Below are positions 8,863 through 16,945 of a stretch of 64,000 nucleotides of DNA, piece by piece. Where the stretch lies: NCBI GenBank assembly GCA_003193925.1, contig PSPG01000008.1, forward strand, positions 1 through 64,000. Direction: 5' to 3'. How positions within the stretch are numbered: position 1 is the stretch's first letter; each line of letters opens with the position of its first letter. Both the position numbers and the translations under genes were made by a program. The notes beneath the pieces were generated by a model, which was not told where the DNA came from, did not search any database, and was given only the letters and a program-made list of their open reading frames with translations. Source of the DNA: Candidatus Thalassarchaeum betae. Lineage in GTDB: Archaea > Thermoplasmatota > Poseidoniia > Poseidoniales > Thalassarchaeaceae.

Positions 8863-8881
8863 CCCCCCTAGCGTAGGGGGG
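8863..8881. terminator. G/C hairpin between PKD lipoprotein and EF-1alpha genes
   Basis: CCCCCCTA-GCG-TAGGGGGG is an 8-bp perfect inverted repeat with a 3-nt loop. It lies after the stop of the minus-strand lipoprotein gene and directly before the EF-1alpha box A, so it may end upstream transcription or bind a regulator. It lacks a T-run. Confidence 0.4.
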
Positions 8882-8918
8882 ATGCTTCCGAGCAGCCAGT
8901 GTAAAGGATACCGGATGC

Positions 8919-10100
8919 CTAGCGGTACTGTAACTCGACGATCATCTGCTTGATCTCGGTGTTGTGGGTCTTCTCGTTGACTAGGTCGACTGTCCAGCCT
9001 CCGGGCAGGAATCCTCGGACCGTCGAGCCGCCCACCACCATCCAGATACAGCGGTCGCTGTCTTGGCAGTCGCCAGCATTCCTGCTGTCGTCGTCGATGG
9101 CTGAGGTGTTGGCGACCTCCTCGTCAGTGCTGTTGTACAGATAGAGGTCGAGCTTGTTCTCTGTGTCTATTCCTCCAAAGGGCTGGTCATCGTCCTCTGC
9201 CGGGTAGGTCAGCTTGACCCTGAGGTAGCGAATCCTGTCCTTGGTGTCCTCGTCGTAGGTGACCGGGAACTCCCAAGTCATGATCACAGGGTCTTGGTAG
9301 CGACGGTCGATGACGAAGTCCTTCCAGACCCCACGGTAGTTGACGTAGACCGTCGAGTCGGTGTGGTCGACGAAGCCACTGTCGTCGGTGACCGAGAGGC
9401 GTATGTCCCACGCCCCGGCAGGCAGGTCTTCCCACTCGTAGGTCTCGCCGGTGGCGTCGACGTCGTTCTCCGGGTTCCCGTCGTCGTCTGTGTCGGTGTG
9501 GGTGTCGAGGTCCCAGTTCCACTCGACTAGGTACTCCTCGGCATAGCACTCGGCTTGGTCGGGATCGCATCCCGCCCAGGAGTCGGAGCCGTCTAGGAAG
9601 ACCGAGGTCGAGACGCTTACCTCCCTGTCTCCGATGTCCTTGTCATCCTCGCAGACCCAGACCATGACGAAGTCGCCGTTGGGCGGCTCCTCGCCCTCGC
9701 AGTCGTCGTCCCTGTCAGCGGTGATCTCGGCATGAGGCTCGCGGGCCGAGGCGTCGACCACTGTGATCGTCATGCTGGCCGTCGCCTCGTGAGAGCCGTC
9801 GCCGACTGCCAGACGAGCGATGTATTCGCCGGGCTGGGCGTAGGAGTGGCTGATCGTCAGCCCGGTGCCGGTGTTACCGTCGCCGAAGGTCCAGGTGAAA
9901 GTCATCGAGTCGCCGTCGGGGTCAGAGGAGCCGACGGCGCTGAAGGTCAGCGAGTCGCCGGCCTTGACGGTGCCCTGCGGGTCTACCGACATCGCCGCGG
10001 TAGGCGGGTCGTTGCCGGTGAGCGCATCCAGGCACCCGGCTAGAGCCGAGCAGAGCAGGATTGCGGTCAGCATCGGAGCTAGAGCCCTCACGCGTGCCAT
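8919..10100 (-). CDS. PKD-domain lipoprotein
   Basis: This secreted, probably lipid-anchored surface protein has a signal peptide ending in LAGC with Cys23 as the anchor. A PKD domain spans about residues 32-115 (SSDPDGDSMTFTWTFGDG is the classic strand-loop). A second PKD-like region rich in Asp follows, and a C-terminal jelly-roll-like domain resembles pre-peptidase C-terminal modules. Acidic Asp/Glu content fits a marine exported protein. No enzyme motif is visible, so an adhesion or scaffold role is inferred. A palindrome lies between its box A and its start codon. Confidence 0.8.
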   Translation of the reverse strand: MARVRALAPMLTAILLCSALAGCLDALTGNDPPTAAMSVDPQGTVKAGDSLTFSAVGSSDPDGDSMTFTWTFGDGNTGTGLTISHSYAQPGEYIARLAVGDGSHEATASMTITVVDASAREPHAEITADRDDDCEGEEPPNGDFVMVWVCEDDKDIGDREVSVSTSVFLDGSDSWAGCDPDQAECYAEEYLVEWNWDLDTHTDTDDDGNPENDVDATGETYEWEDLPAGAWDIRLSVTDDSGFVDHTDSTVYVNYRGVWKDFVIDRRYQDPVIMTWEFPVTYDEDTKDRIRYLRVKLTYPAEDDDQPFGGIDTENKLDLYLYNSTDEEVANTSAIDDDSRNAGDCQDSDRCIWMVVGGSTVRGFLPGGWTVDLVNEKTHNTEIKQMIVELQYR

Positions 10101-10104
10101 CAGT

Positions 10105-10121
10105 CCGGTCTGAAGGACCGG
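10105..10121. promoter_or_regulatory. Operator-like palindrome at the lipoprotein start
   Basis: CCGGTC-TGAAG-GACCGG is a 6-bp perfect inverted repeat filling the space between the putative box A (10122-10131) and the ATG at 10100. A second, shorter CCGG-TCTA-CCGG repeat lies about 22 bp further upstream. The position over the predicted transcription start suits a repressor site or an mRNA 5' hairpin. Confidence 0.4.
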
Positions 10122-10131
10122 CTGAAATCAA
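10122..10131 (-). promoter_or_regulatory. Box A-like element of the PKD lipoprotein gene
   Basis: TTGATTTCAG on the minus strand is centred about 27 nt before the ATG at 10100, the leaderless spacing seen elsewhere in the window. Confidence 0.4.
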
Positions 10132-10187
10132 CCCTGCGCTGTCCGGTCTACCGGAACGGGTCCTTGAACAGGCTTCCAGTTGGGCGG

Positions 10188-12818
10188 TTAGAAGTCGAAG
10201 AGGGTCTGCTGGCGAGAGCCTGACATAAGTTCGGTCTCACCCCATCCGAAGGCCTCTGTTATCCTACCCAGAGCGGTCGCGAGGCGCCTCGCGTAATACT
10301 GGGGGTCGTACACTGGCGGGTCCTCGCCGATCTCGTCCACCAGCCAAGGCTCCACATTCATGGGGCTGGACCTAGCGCTGGTGACGATGTAGCCCACCTT
10401 CATCCCGGGGGTGAAAGGGAGATCTCGCTCGATTCTCTTCTTCGCCGCGCGCACGTAGGGCAGCCCATCCGGGTTATCGTAGACCTTGGAGAAGTCGACT
10501 GTGCCGTCGCGCCTCAGTGTACCCTTGCAGGAACGGCTGATGACCAAATCGGCCGCGTCGACACGCCTAGCCTTCACATCGTCGATGACTGACTTGGTCA
10601 TCTCGACTGAGGCCCATTCCTCACCGTCCAGAATCATTTCAAACATCTTCGTCATCGTGCGAGTCAGAAGTGCGAAGGAGTCGGTCCTGCGAACCTCGTA
10701 TCCTCGAATCAGCATCTCTTCGCGCGGCCATACGACGCGGCCGACGTAGCGCTTCTTGGCGCCGTGGCTGAAGAACGATGAAAGAGTAGTCTCAAACTCC
10801 AATTCTGCGCCTTCCTTACTGTATTGTTCAGCTAAATCTTGCCCGAAGCGGAATGCCGTTTCCCTAGCTTCGTTCCAGTCACCGAAAATTGTATCTTCTC
10901 GATGGGGGCGTCTGGTAGGTGCCCCCTTGTCGACTGGAGCTTGGACAAAGATTGAATCAGTGTCGGAGTACACAACAGAGTAGCCATTTTCCTCAAGGTT
11001 GGAAATGATTGTACGAATGTTGTGCCGGGCCCACTCGGTGATGCTGGCACCGAGATGGGGGTGTGTGAAACGGTAGAAGCTCGAGGCGAATACCCCGTAG
11101 AACGAGTTCATCAGTATCTTGACCGCGTACTGCAACTGATCCTGCAGGAAGGCCTCGGCATCGTCGCCCGCCTCCCTAGCCGCAACCAAGGCGGCCTTGT
11201 GGACCTCCCTGCTCTGCATCAGCCGCTCGAGCAAGTGCGGGACCAGCCCGACCCGTTCGTCCTTGGACAGGTAGCGAGTCTCGGTAGAGGGTGAGACACT
11301 GTACGATTCGTCGGTGGAATCGTCCCTGACCAGCGTGGTAGAGCAGATGTTGTTGGCTATCATGATTGATGGGTACATCGACTTGAAGTCGAGAACGACC
11401 ACCCAGGGCTTCATCCCCGCCTCGACCTCGTGGACGTAGCCACCGGCTATCTGGTCCCTTCTGCGTGGACCCGAGTTGGTCATCGGCACCGCGACGTTGC
11501 TGCGGTCGGCCAGCCGGATGACCAATGAGTCAAGCCACTGGCTGGTGGTGCCTGCCGAGGCAGTCTCGACAGCAGTCAGTGAGACTGAGGCCAGCGCCTC
11601 CTTGCGCGCCACCGACTGCAGGCGCTCAAGGATATCAAGCGGCAGAATGGTGTCGCGCACGCAGTACTCGAGGACCTCATCGGGGCGCTCGGCCCACTCC
11701 CGGTCCATCTGGCTGGCGTCGATGTCAAGCTTGTGCTTGTCCTCGTCTTCCGGCCAAAGCAGCTTGGAGACGTAGCTTAGAGACTCGCGCTGAGGCCTCA
11801 GGGTCTGGCGGGCCTGCCACCAGGCGTCCAGCGGTATCCTGCCAGCGATGTTCCAAACGCGGTTCTGCTGGCGACTTGGGAACAGCCTTCTTGGTTTGGC
11901 CTCGCTCTGCAGCATCGGAACCCTACCCCAGCCGTACAGCGCGGCGGCCTCCATCCTTGAGCGGCCTGCCAGGACGTTCGCCCTCTCCTCCATCCGAGGC
12001 AGGTCGAAGTTGTCGATGTTGTAGCCGGTGATGATGTCGGGATCCTCCGAATGCACCAACTTGGTCAGCCGCTCCATGATATCGCCCTCCTCGCCCTGGA
12101 AGGTGTGCTCAGTGCGTTCCCCTCCCCTGTCGATGACGGCCGCGGCACACAGGATCCTGTTCGACTGGATGCTCGTCTCCAAGTCAAATGAGAAGGTGAC
12201 GAATGGGGTTCGGAATGGCTCGGTGATTGACAGGTCATCCACAGTGCAAGACAGAACCATGTCGACCGGATAGAGGCCTGCTCCACCGACCTCGGCGATA
12301 CGCCCAGCAGCGGTAGCGCGATCCATGGTAGACTCGTCACGGGCCTCGACAGGCGCGCGCTCGCCGGCCCAGAGTACCTCGCCGCAGGCAGAGATGTGGG
12401 GTCCGAGGTCGTAGTCCAGCAGCAATCTGCGCTCGAACAATATGTCGGCGCTGCTGACCTCCCAACTCTCCTGCAATATCTTCCTAATATTCGGGCCTCT
12501 GGTAATCATCCAGGGTTGTGGCACCTCGACCTTCCAGTGCGGCTTGTCACCGTCTGGGGTCCACTTGTCACCGATTGGGGTGACGTCGACCGCCCAGTCC
12601 ATGCTCCGTAGAAAACCCAGTGCCGAATCGGCCTCGGAAGCTGGTCGTGGTTTGCCGGGCAGTGCGATTACGACATACGGTCGAAGCCCGTTCACCAACA
12701 GGGTCACAGAGTGTCCTGCACGAGAGCGGCACCAGAGTTCAACGGTGGTTCGGTGGGGCTTCCCCTCACCCGATTGATAGGAGCCTGATATGATGCACAT
12801 CTCCTCCTCCCATTGCAT
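10188..12818 (-). CDS. polB: Family B DNA polymerase (archaeal PolB)
   Basis: This is a replicative polymerase with proofreading. The 3'-5' exonuclease shows Exo I FDLET (Asp212, Glu214), Exo II YNIDNFDLPR and Exo III YCVRDTILP. Polymerase motifs are DFKSMYPS (A), KILMNSFYG (B) and YSDTDS (C). The C-terminus ends in the PCNA-binding box QQTLFDF. At 876 residues it is longer than the usual 770-800, mostly through N-terminal and thumb-region additions. The ATG at 12818 follows GAGGG, with a TTGAAGG box at 12852-12858. An ATG six codons later is an alternative. No intein is apparent. Confidence 0.97.
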   Translation of the reverse strand: MQWEEEMCIISGSYQSGEGKPHRTTVELWCRSRAGHSVTLLVNGLRPYVVIALPGKPRPASEADSALGFLRSMDWAVDVTPIGDKWTPDGDKPHWKVEVPQPWMITRGPNIRKILQESWEVSSADILFERRLLLDYDLGPHISACGEVLWAGERAPVEARDESTMDRATAAGRIAEVGGAGLYPVDMVLSCTVDDLSITEPFRTPFVTFSFDLETSIQSNRILCAAAVIDRGGERTEHTFQGEEGDIMERLTKLVHSEDPDIITGYNIDNFDLPRMEERANVLAGRSRMEAAALYGWGRVPMLQSEAKPRRLFPSRQQNRVWNIAGRIPLDAWWQARQTLRPQRESLSYVSKLLWPEDEDKHKLDIDASQMDREWAERPDEVLEYCVRDTILPLDILERLQSVARKEALASVSLTAVETASAGTTSQWLDSLVIRLADRSNVAVPMTNSGPRRRDQIAGGYVHEVEAGMKPWVVVLDFKSMYPSIMIANNICSTTLVRDDSTDESYSVSPSTETRYLSKDERVGLVPHLLERLMQSREVHKAALVAAREAGDDAEAFLQDQLQYAVKILMNSFYGVFASSFYRFTHPHLGASITEWARHNIRTIISNLEENGYSVVYSDTDSIFVQAPVDKGAPTRRPHREDTIFGDWNEARETAFRFGQDLAEQYSKEGAELEFETTLSSFFSHGAKKRYVGRVVWPREEMLIRGYEVRRTDSFALLTRTMTKMFEMILDGEEWASVEMTKSVIDDVKARRVDAADLVISRSCKGTLRRDGTVDFSKVYDNPDGLPYVRAAKKRIERDLPFTPGMKVGYIVTSARSSPMNVEPWLVDEIGEDPPVYDPQYYARRLATALGRITEAFGWGETELMSGSRQQTLFDF

Positions 12819-12912
12819 GGTTGTCCCTCAGGCTCAGGCTGGACTCAGACGCCTTCAATCTATGTAATCGCGAGAGTCCAAAACGACACTGGATGGGTCC
12901 TAAGCGGAACCG

Positions 12913-13983
12913 TTGAAAGCCAACCCCCTCACCAGCGAAACAATCCGGGGTGCATTGGTGTTGGAAAGTGATCCAGCGATCGACTGGGACTCGATGATAT
13001 TCAGCTTCACGAAAACCGACAGGATGTACATCGCCCACTGCAAGGAGGGCGGGGAATGGCAATCTGGCGTGATGCAGGACTTCCAGAACCTCAGCATGTC
13101 ACCTGCGGCTGGGGTTCTCAACTACGGCCAAGGCCTGTTCGAGGGGATGAAGGCCCAGCGCGCGGCCGACGGCAGCATCGTGCTGTTCCGGCCGGAGTGC
13201 AACGCGAGGCGCATGCAGGATGGTGCGAGGCGCCTCGGAGTGCCCGTAGTCCCCGAGGAGATGTTCCTCGACGCGATCCACCAGACGGTCTCGGAGAACA
13301 GCCGCTGGGTGCCGCCGATGGGCAAGGGCGCGCTGTACGTGCGACCGCTGCTGATGGGAAGCGGCGAAGTCCTCGGTGTCGCCCCCGCTCCCGAATACAC
13401 CTTCGTAGTGTACGGCGCGCCCGTCGGGCCCTACTTCAAGGGCGGTCTCAAGCCGATTTCGCTCAAGATCAGCGATGAGTTCCACCGGGCCGCGCCCGGC
13501 GGCTCGGGCGGGGTCAAGGCGATTGGCAACTACGCACCCGGCATGGTGCCCTCGAGAGAGGCCAAGAGACTCGGCTTCGCCGAGATAATCTACCTCGACG
13601 CGGTGCACCACAGGTACGTCGAGGAGGTCGGTGCTGCCAACTTCTTCTGCGTCAAGGACGGAGTGGTCTCGACGCCCGAGCTGACAGGCACGATACTGCC
13701 GGGAGTCACCCGGGCGTCGGTCATCGAGATAGCCAGAGACATGGGTCACGAGGTGCGAGAGGAGAAAGTCGACGTCAGCTACGCGCTCAGCGCCGACGAG
13801 TGCTTCTGCGCGGGGACCGCCGCCGTCATCGCCTCAATCGGCTCGATCCAGCACGGCGACAGGGCCGTGGAGTATTGCGACGGGCAGGTCGGCCCGGTCA
13901 CCAGACGGATTCACGACACGCTGACCGCCATCCAGCAACGGCGGATCCCGGACGAGCGCGGGTGGACCGTGGCTGTCGAGTGA
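12913..13983 (+). CDS. ilvE: Branched-chain amino acid aminotransferase (class IV, type II)
   Basis: This PLP enzyme would transfer amino groups between glutamate and the oxo acids of Leu, Ile and Val. The catalytic Lys lies in GGVKAIGNYAPG, and the conserved YGQGLFEGMKA, RPLLMGSG and LTGTILPGVTR segments match type II BCATs. The N-terminal SMIFSFTKTDRMYIAHC corresponds to the conserved start of this subgroup, so the gene must begin upstream of the ATG at 12994; the TTG at 12913 is the best in-frame candidate but is uncertain. It is divergent from polB and converges on the DUF1737 gene. Confidence 0.9.
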   Translation: MKANPLTSETIRGALVLESDPAIDWDSMIFSFTKTDRMYIAHCKEGGEWQSGVMQDFQNLSMSPAAGVLNYGQGLFEGMKAQRAADGSIVLFRPECNARRMQDGARRLGVPVVPEEMFLDAIHQTVSENSRWVPPMGKGALYVRPLLMGSGEVLGVAPAPEYTFVVYGAPVGPYFKGGLKPISLKISDEFHRAAPGGSGGVKAIGNYAPGMVPSREAKRLGFAEIIYLDAVHHRYVEEVGAANFFCVKDGVVSTPELTGTILPGVTRASVIEIARDMGHEVREEKVDVSYALSADECFCAGTAAVIASIGSIQHGDRAVEYCDGQVGPVTRRIHDTLTAIQQRRIPDERGWTVAVE

Positions 13984-13991
13984 ATCACTCG
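13977..13991. terminator. Palindrome shared by convergent stops
   Basis: CGAGTGA-A-TCACTCG is a 7-bp perfect inverted repeat that contains both the aminotransferase stop and, on the other strand, the DUF1737 stop. It is a plausible bidirectional stop signal in a one-base intergenic space. Confidence 0.4.
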
Positions 13992-14134
13992 CGGACCACG
14001 CCTTGGAAGTACCCGGCGAAGCCGAACGGGAGGTTCATCGGCCCGCCCGTCGGGACCCAGCCGTCTTCCAAGGCTGCGTTGACTTCCCCCTCCAGACTCT
14101 CAAGGGTCTTCGACTTGATGATGCGGTACTCCAT
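13985..14134 (-). CDS. Small DUF1737-like protein (49 aa)
   Basis: An ATG at 14134 opens a 49-residue frame. The sequence MEYRIIKSKTLESLEGEV, the central DGWVPTGG and the late aromatic YFQGVV fit the pattern of DUF1737 proteins, where a short helix-strand unit carries a GW-P-GG turn. Function is unknown. It lies 38 bp after SRP19 on the same strand, so it probably ends the S8e-SRP19 operon. It is below usual ORF-length cut-offs, so it may be missed by automatic annotation. Confidence 0.62.
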   Translation of the reverse strand: MEYRIIKSKTLESLEGEVNAALEDGWVPTGGPMNLPFGFAGYFQGVVRE

Positions 14135-14172
14135 GGGGCGCCAAGAGGGGGGGGCGGACAAGGTGATTGCGG

Positions 14173-14610
14173 TCAGCGACCGAACCTCTTGCGTCGCTGT
14201 CCGCTCTTCTGCTTGAACGACTTGCGCTGGGCGCGCCGCCTGCGGTCGCCCTTGGAGGGGCCTCTGGCCCGCACCTGACTGTCGTGCTCCTTGGCCTCCT
14301 TCATCTGGCTGCGCAGACAGATGCCGATCGACTGCATGACGCCTTCCTTGCTATCTGCGTTGGTAGCGCTGAGCGCGTCCTGGGCGGAGAGCACGAGTCG
14401 TCCCTCCTGCTGATGCGGACGCGAGGGGTGACTGGCCTCCGACTCGCGCTTCATCTTGGTGATCCCCACTGCCCGGGCTGCCCATGCCACGGTCTCGAGG
14501 GTGGGATTCGACACGCTGGCCTCCTTGGGGACGCGCCGGCCGCCGGCTCGGCTCAGCCTGGAGTCGAAGTAGCCGGTCCAGAGGTTCATTTTGCTGGCGT
14601 CGTGGGGCAT
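14173..14610 (-). CDS. srp19: Signal recognition particle protein SRP19
   Basis: This RNA-binding assembly factor of the archaeal SRP binds 7S RNA and promotes SRP54 loading. The diagnostic block YFDSRLSRAGGRRVPKEASV followed by NPTLETVAWAARAVG matches SRP19. A long, very basic C-terminal tail (KGDRRRRAQRKSFKQKSGQ) extends it to 145 residues, above the usual 90-100. The ATG at 14610 follows CGGAGGTAGCG, a strong ribosome-binding site. It lies 49 bp after rps8e. Confidence 0.93.
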   Translation of the reverse strand: MPHDASKMNLWTGYFDSRLSRAGGRRVPKEASVSNPTLETVAWAARAVGITKMKRESEASHPSRPHQQEGRLVLSAQDALSATNADSKEGVMQSIGICLRSQMKEAKEHDSQVRARGPSKGDRRRRAQRKSFKQKSGQRRKRFGR

Positions 14611-14659
14611 GCTATCGCTACCTCCGCGTAAACGGACTGACTTGAGGGCTTCGCGAGCC

Positions 14660-15055
14660 TCAGTCCTCGAGAAGGACGCCGCAGACAACGCCGTCCATGC
14701 CAGGCCTGCTGGTCACGCGCACGAGTCCCACGTCGGTATCGAGGATGGCGCCCTTGGTGATGATGTTGCGTCGGACGTAGTTGGGGTCGGCGTCGTTCTC
14801 CACCACGCCGCTGATGGTCGCCCTGGTCGTCTTGCCCTCCTTGGGGTCGCTGACGTTGATCTGGTTGGCTAACATCACCCTCACCGTCTGGGAGCCCGCT
14901 CGCTTGCGGTACCCCTTGCGCTTGTCCTCCGCGCCCACGTAGGCGAACTGGTTCTCGCTGGATATCTCCCTCCTGCGCTTGCCGCGATAGCGGCTCGGTC
15001 GCTTCAAGCGGCCACCGCTCGGCTTTCGGCGGGATATGCCATGCCACTTTGCCAT
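14660..15055 (-). CDS. rps8e: 30S ribosomal protein S8e (eS8)
   Basis: The archaeal/eukaryotic eS8 signature is clear: GISRRKPSGGRLK at the N-terminus, RVMLANQINVSDP in the core and AILDTDVGLVRVTSRPG at the end. Its 131 residues are normal for archaea. The ATG is 26 nt after a TTGAAATAAG box, so the mRNA is probably leaderless. It heads the S8e-SRP19-DUF1737 operon. Confidence 0.97.
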   Translation of the reverse strand: MAKWHGISRRKPSGGRLKRPSRYRGKRRREISSENQFAYVGAEDKRKGYRKRAGSQTVRVMLANQINVSDPKEGKTTRATISGVVENDADPNYVRRNIITKGAILDTDVGLVRVTSRPGMDGVVCGVLLED

Positions 15056-15076
15056 GCGTCCCGCCGACCGACCGCC

Positions 15077-15086
15077 CTTATTTCAA
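15077..15086 (-). promoter_or_regulatory. Box A of the S8e operon
   Basis: TTGAAATAAG on the minus strand is centred about 26 nt before the S8e ATG, consistent with a leaderless transcript. Confidence 0.55.
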
Positions 15087-15122
15087 TGGATTGGACGATG
15101 CGCCGAGGCGGCGGCTGCGTGC

Positions 15123-15740
15123 CTATTCGCCGATAGCCGAGGCGGCTTGCTCGATGGCAGCGCGCAACTCGGTGTAGTCCGTCGCGACTGGGTGCTGGGG
15201 GAACTCGTCGGTGACGTTCTGCGGGGGGTTGAGCAGGATGCCCGTGTTGGCCGCAGCCAGCATCGAGGTGTCGTTGTACGAGTCGCCGATGGCGATGACG
15301 TTGAAGTTCATCGCCCGGAGCGCCTCGACCGCGCGGCACTTCTGGTCCTCAAGGCGGATGGTCCAGTCGGCGATGCGTCGCGACTCCTCGTCGATGACGA
15401 GGCTGTGACAGAACAGGGTCGGTCGGTCGAGCTTTTCCATCATCGGGCCGGCGAACTGGGAGAAGGTGTCCGAGAGGACGATGACCTGCCAGTTGGACCT
15501 GAGCCAGTCGAGGAACTCGACCGCACCGTCCAGAGGCTGCATCCCCTCGATCACATCAGTGATGTCGTCGATGGTCAGCCCGTTCGCATCGAGGATGTCG
15601 AGCCGGTATCGCATCAGCTTGCCGTAGTCCGGCTCGTCGCGGGTCGTTATGCGCAGTTCGGGGATGCCTGTGCGCTCGGCCACCTCGATCCATACCTCGG
15701 GCATCAGGACGCCCTCCAAGTCGAGGCATACGACTAGCAT
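15123..15740 (-). CDS. thrH: Phosphoserine phosphatase / homoserine phosphotransferase ThrH-like
   Basis: This HAD-family enzyme of serine/threonine metabolism is recognisable along its whole 205 residues as the Pseudomonas ThrH type: CLDLEGVLMPEVWI (nucleophile Asp7, acid Glu9), TTRDEPDYGKLMRYRL, LSDTFSQF (motif II) and GDSYNDTSML (motif IV). ThrH dephosphorylates phosphoserine and can pass the phosphate to homoserine; which activity dominates here is unknown. The family is mainly bacterial, so an ancient transfer is plausible. It diverges from the PUA gene. Confidence 0.9.
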   Translation of the reverse strand: MLVVCLDLEGVLMPEVWIEVAERTGIPELRITTRDEPDYGKLMRYRLDILDANGLTIDDITDVIEGMQPLDGAVEFLDWLRSNWQVIVLSDTFSQFAGPMMEKLDRPTLFCHSLVIDEESRRIADWTIRLEDQKCRAVEALRAMNFNVIAIGDSYNDTSMLAAANTGILLNPPQNVTDEFPQHPVATDYTELRAAIEQAASAIGE

Positions 15741-15797
15741 CGGGCCGACGCCAGCGAGCGCCCGTCTTCAACGTGTCCGTCGTGCCGCTGATGCAGT

Positions 15798-16334
15798 ATG
15801 TTCTTCTCAGGAACCCAGTCACAGCGGTGCGTGAGCGAGAAGAGGCTGCGTCGGCGCACGCCTGTGAGACACAAGCACGTGCGCGAGGTGATCAGCCGGC
15901 TCGGCGAGTCCGTGGGCCTCGATCTGGACCTCGCCGAGAGCTTCCTCGAGAAGGCTCACTTCGAGGGGCGTGACCTGATTCTGGTCGACAGGATGCCCCT
16001 CGGAATGCACGTCGAGACCGGTGACGGCAGGTCTTGGTTCCCGACGCTGCGAGGCGTCATCGCATGGCAGCCTGAGCGCTGCTGGGCCGCCGTCGACCAT
16101 GGCGCCATCCCCTTCCTGATGAACGGCGCCGACTGCATGGGGGCAGGCATCCACCTCGCCGACCCCTCGCTGGAAGCAGGCGATTTGGTCTGGATTCGCG
16201 ACGAGGAGCACGGCAAGCCCCTGGCCATAGGGGTCGCACTGGTCAGCGGGGACGAGATGACGGAGATGACCAACGGCAAGGCGGTGAACACGCTCCACTG
16301 GGTCGGCGACGACCTGTGGGAGCTCGAGACCTAG
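15798..16334 (+). CDS. PUA-domain RNA-binding protein (archaeal MCT-1-like)
   Basis: The protein has a basic N-terminal region (KRLRRRTPVRHKHVREV), a DUF1947/pre-PUA module with WFPTLRGV, and a C-terminal PUA domain (about residues 85-165) with AAVDHGAIPFLMNGADCMGAGI, the typical PUA strand-turn. Archaeal relatives are related to the eukaryotic MCT-1/DENR translation factors and may act on tRNA or rRNA. The ATG at 15798 has a TTCAA box about 28 nt upstream; a GTG at 15831 would give a more natural basic N-terminus, so the start is open. Confidence 0.85.
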   Translation: MFFSGTQSQRCVSEKRLRRRTPVRHKHVREVISRLGESVGLDLDLAESFLEKAHFEGRDLILVDRMPLGMHVETGDGRSWFPTLRGVIAWQPERCWAAVDHGAIPFLMNGADCMGAGIHLADPSLEAGDLVWIRDEEHGKPLAIGVALVSGDEMTEMTNGKAVNTLHWVGDDLWELET

Positions 16335-16382
16335 CGGACACCTCACCTCAGCATTCATCAGTGTGGGGCGTGACGGTGCGGC

Positions 16383-16937
16383 ATGCGCAGTTCAGCCATA
16401 CTGGCAGTCGTCCTGCTGCTGCCGCTGGCAGCCGCGGCAGGCGGGGTGAACGAGGCGGCCGAGATAGAGGGCACCGCCATCGTATCGGTCGAGACGGCCG
16501 ACGTCGCCCCTGCCAGCGAGCAGTTCGACATCACCGTCACCATCGATGACGAGGCTGCCTCGAACGGCACGAGCGTGGGTTGGACCACCCAGATCTGCGT
16601 CAACTCGGGTGTGTGCTACCCACCGGAGCCCGGCAGTCTCACAGCCAGCTCCGACGGCAGCACGTGGACGGGTTCCCTGATTCCCGACCACAACTCCACC
16701 TACGTCAACTGGCGAATCGAGCTGAACTGGGCTGATGGCGGCAACGAGACGGTCCCAGAGACCGGGTTCGGCTGGAAGGTCTGGTCCAACTGCTGGTTCG
16801 ACGGCGAGGCGTGGGGTGGCTCCGACCGATCCTGCCAAGGCCAGGATGATGATGACGAGGAGGAGCTGCCGGGCTTCGGCGCCGTCCTCGCTGTGGCCGC
16901 CGTAGCCATGGCAGGCTTGATGGCGCGACGCGACTGA
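16383..16937 (+). CDS. Exported PGF-CTERM-like surface protein
   Basis: A signal peptide (about residues 1-20) is followed by a beta-rich domain of about 120 residues with four Cys that could form two disulfides. Next come an acidic DDDDEEE spacer and a C-terminal tripartite signal: PGFG at 163-166, a hydrophobic helix, and ARRD. That tail is the PGF-CTERM type known to be cut and lipid-modified by archaeosortase ArtA in haloarchaea. Function is otherwise unknown. It is 8 bp upstream of the nitroreductase gene and likely co-transcribed. Confidence 0.8.
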   Translation: MRSSAILAVVLLLPLAAAAGGVNEAAEIEGTAIVSVETADVAPASEQFDITVTIDDEAASNGTSVGWTTQICVNSGVCYPPEPGSLTASSDGSTWTGSLIPDHNSTYVNWRIELNWADGGNETVPETGFGWKVWSNCWFDGEAWGGSDRSCQGQDDDDEEELPGFGAVLAVAAVAMAGLMARRD

Positions 16938-16945
16938 GCGCGGGC

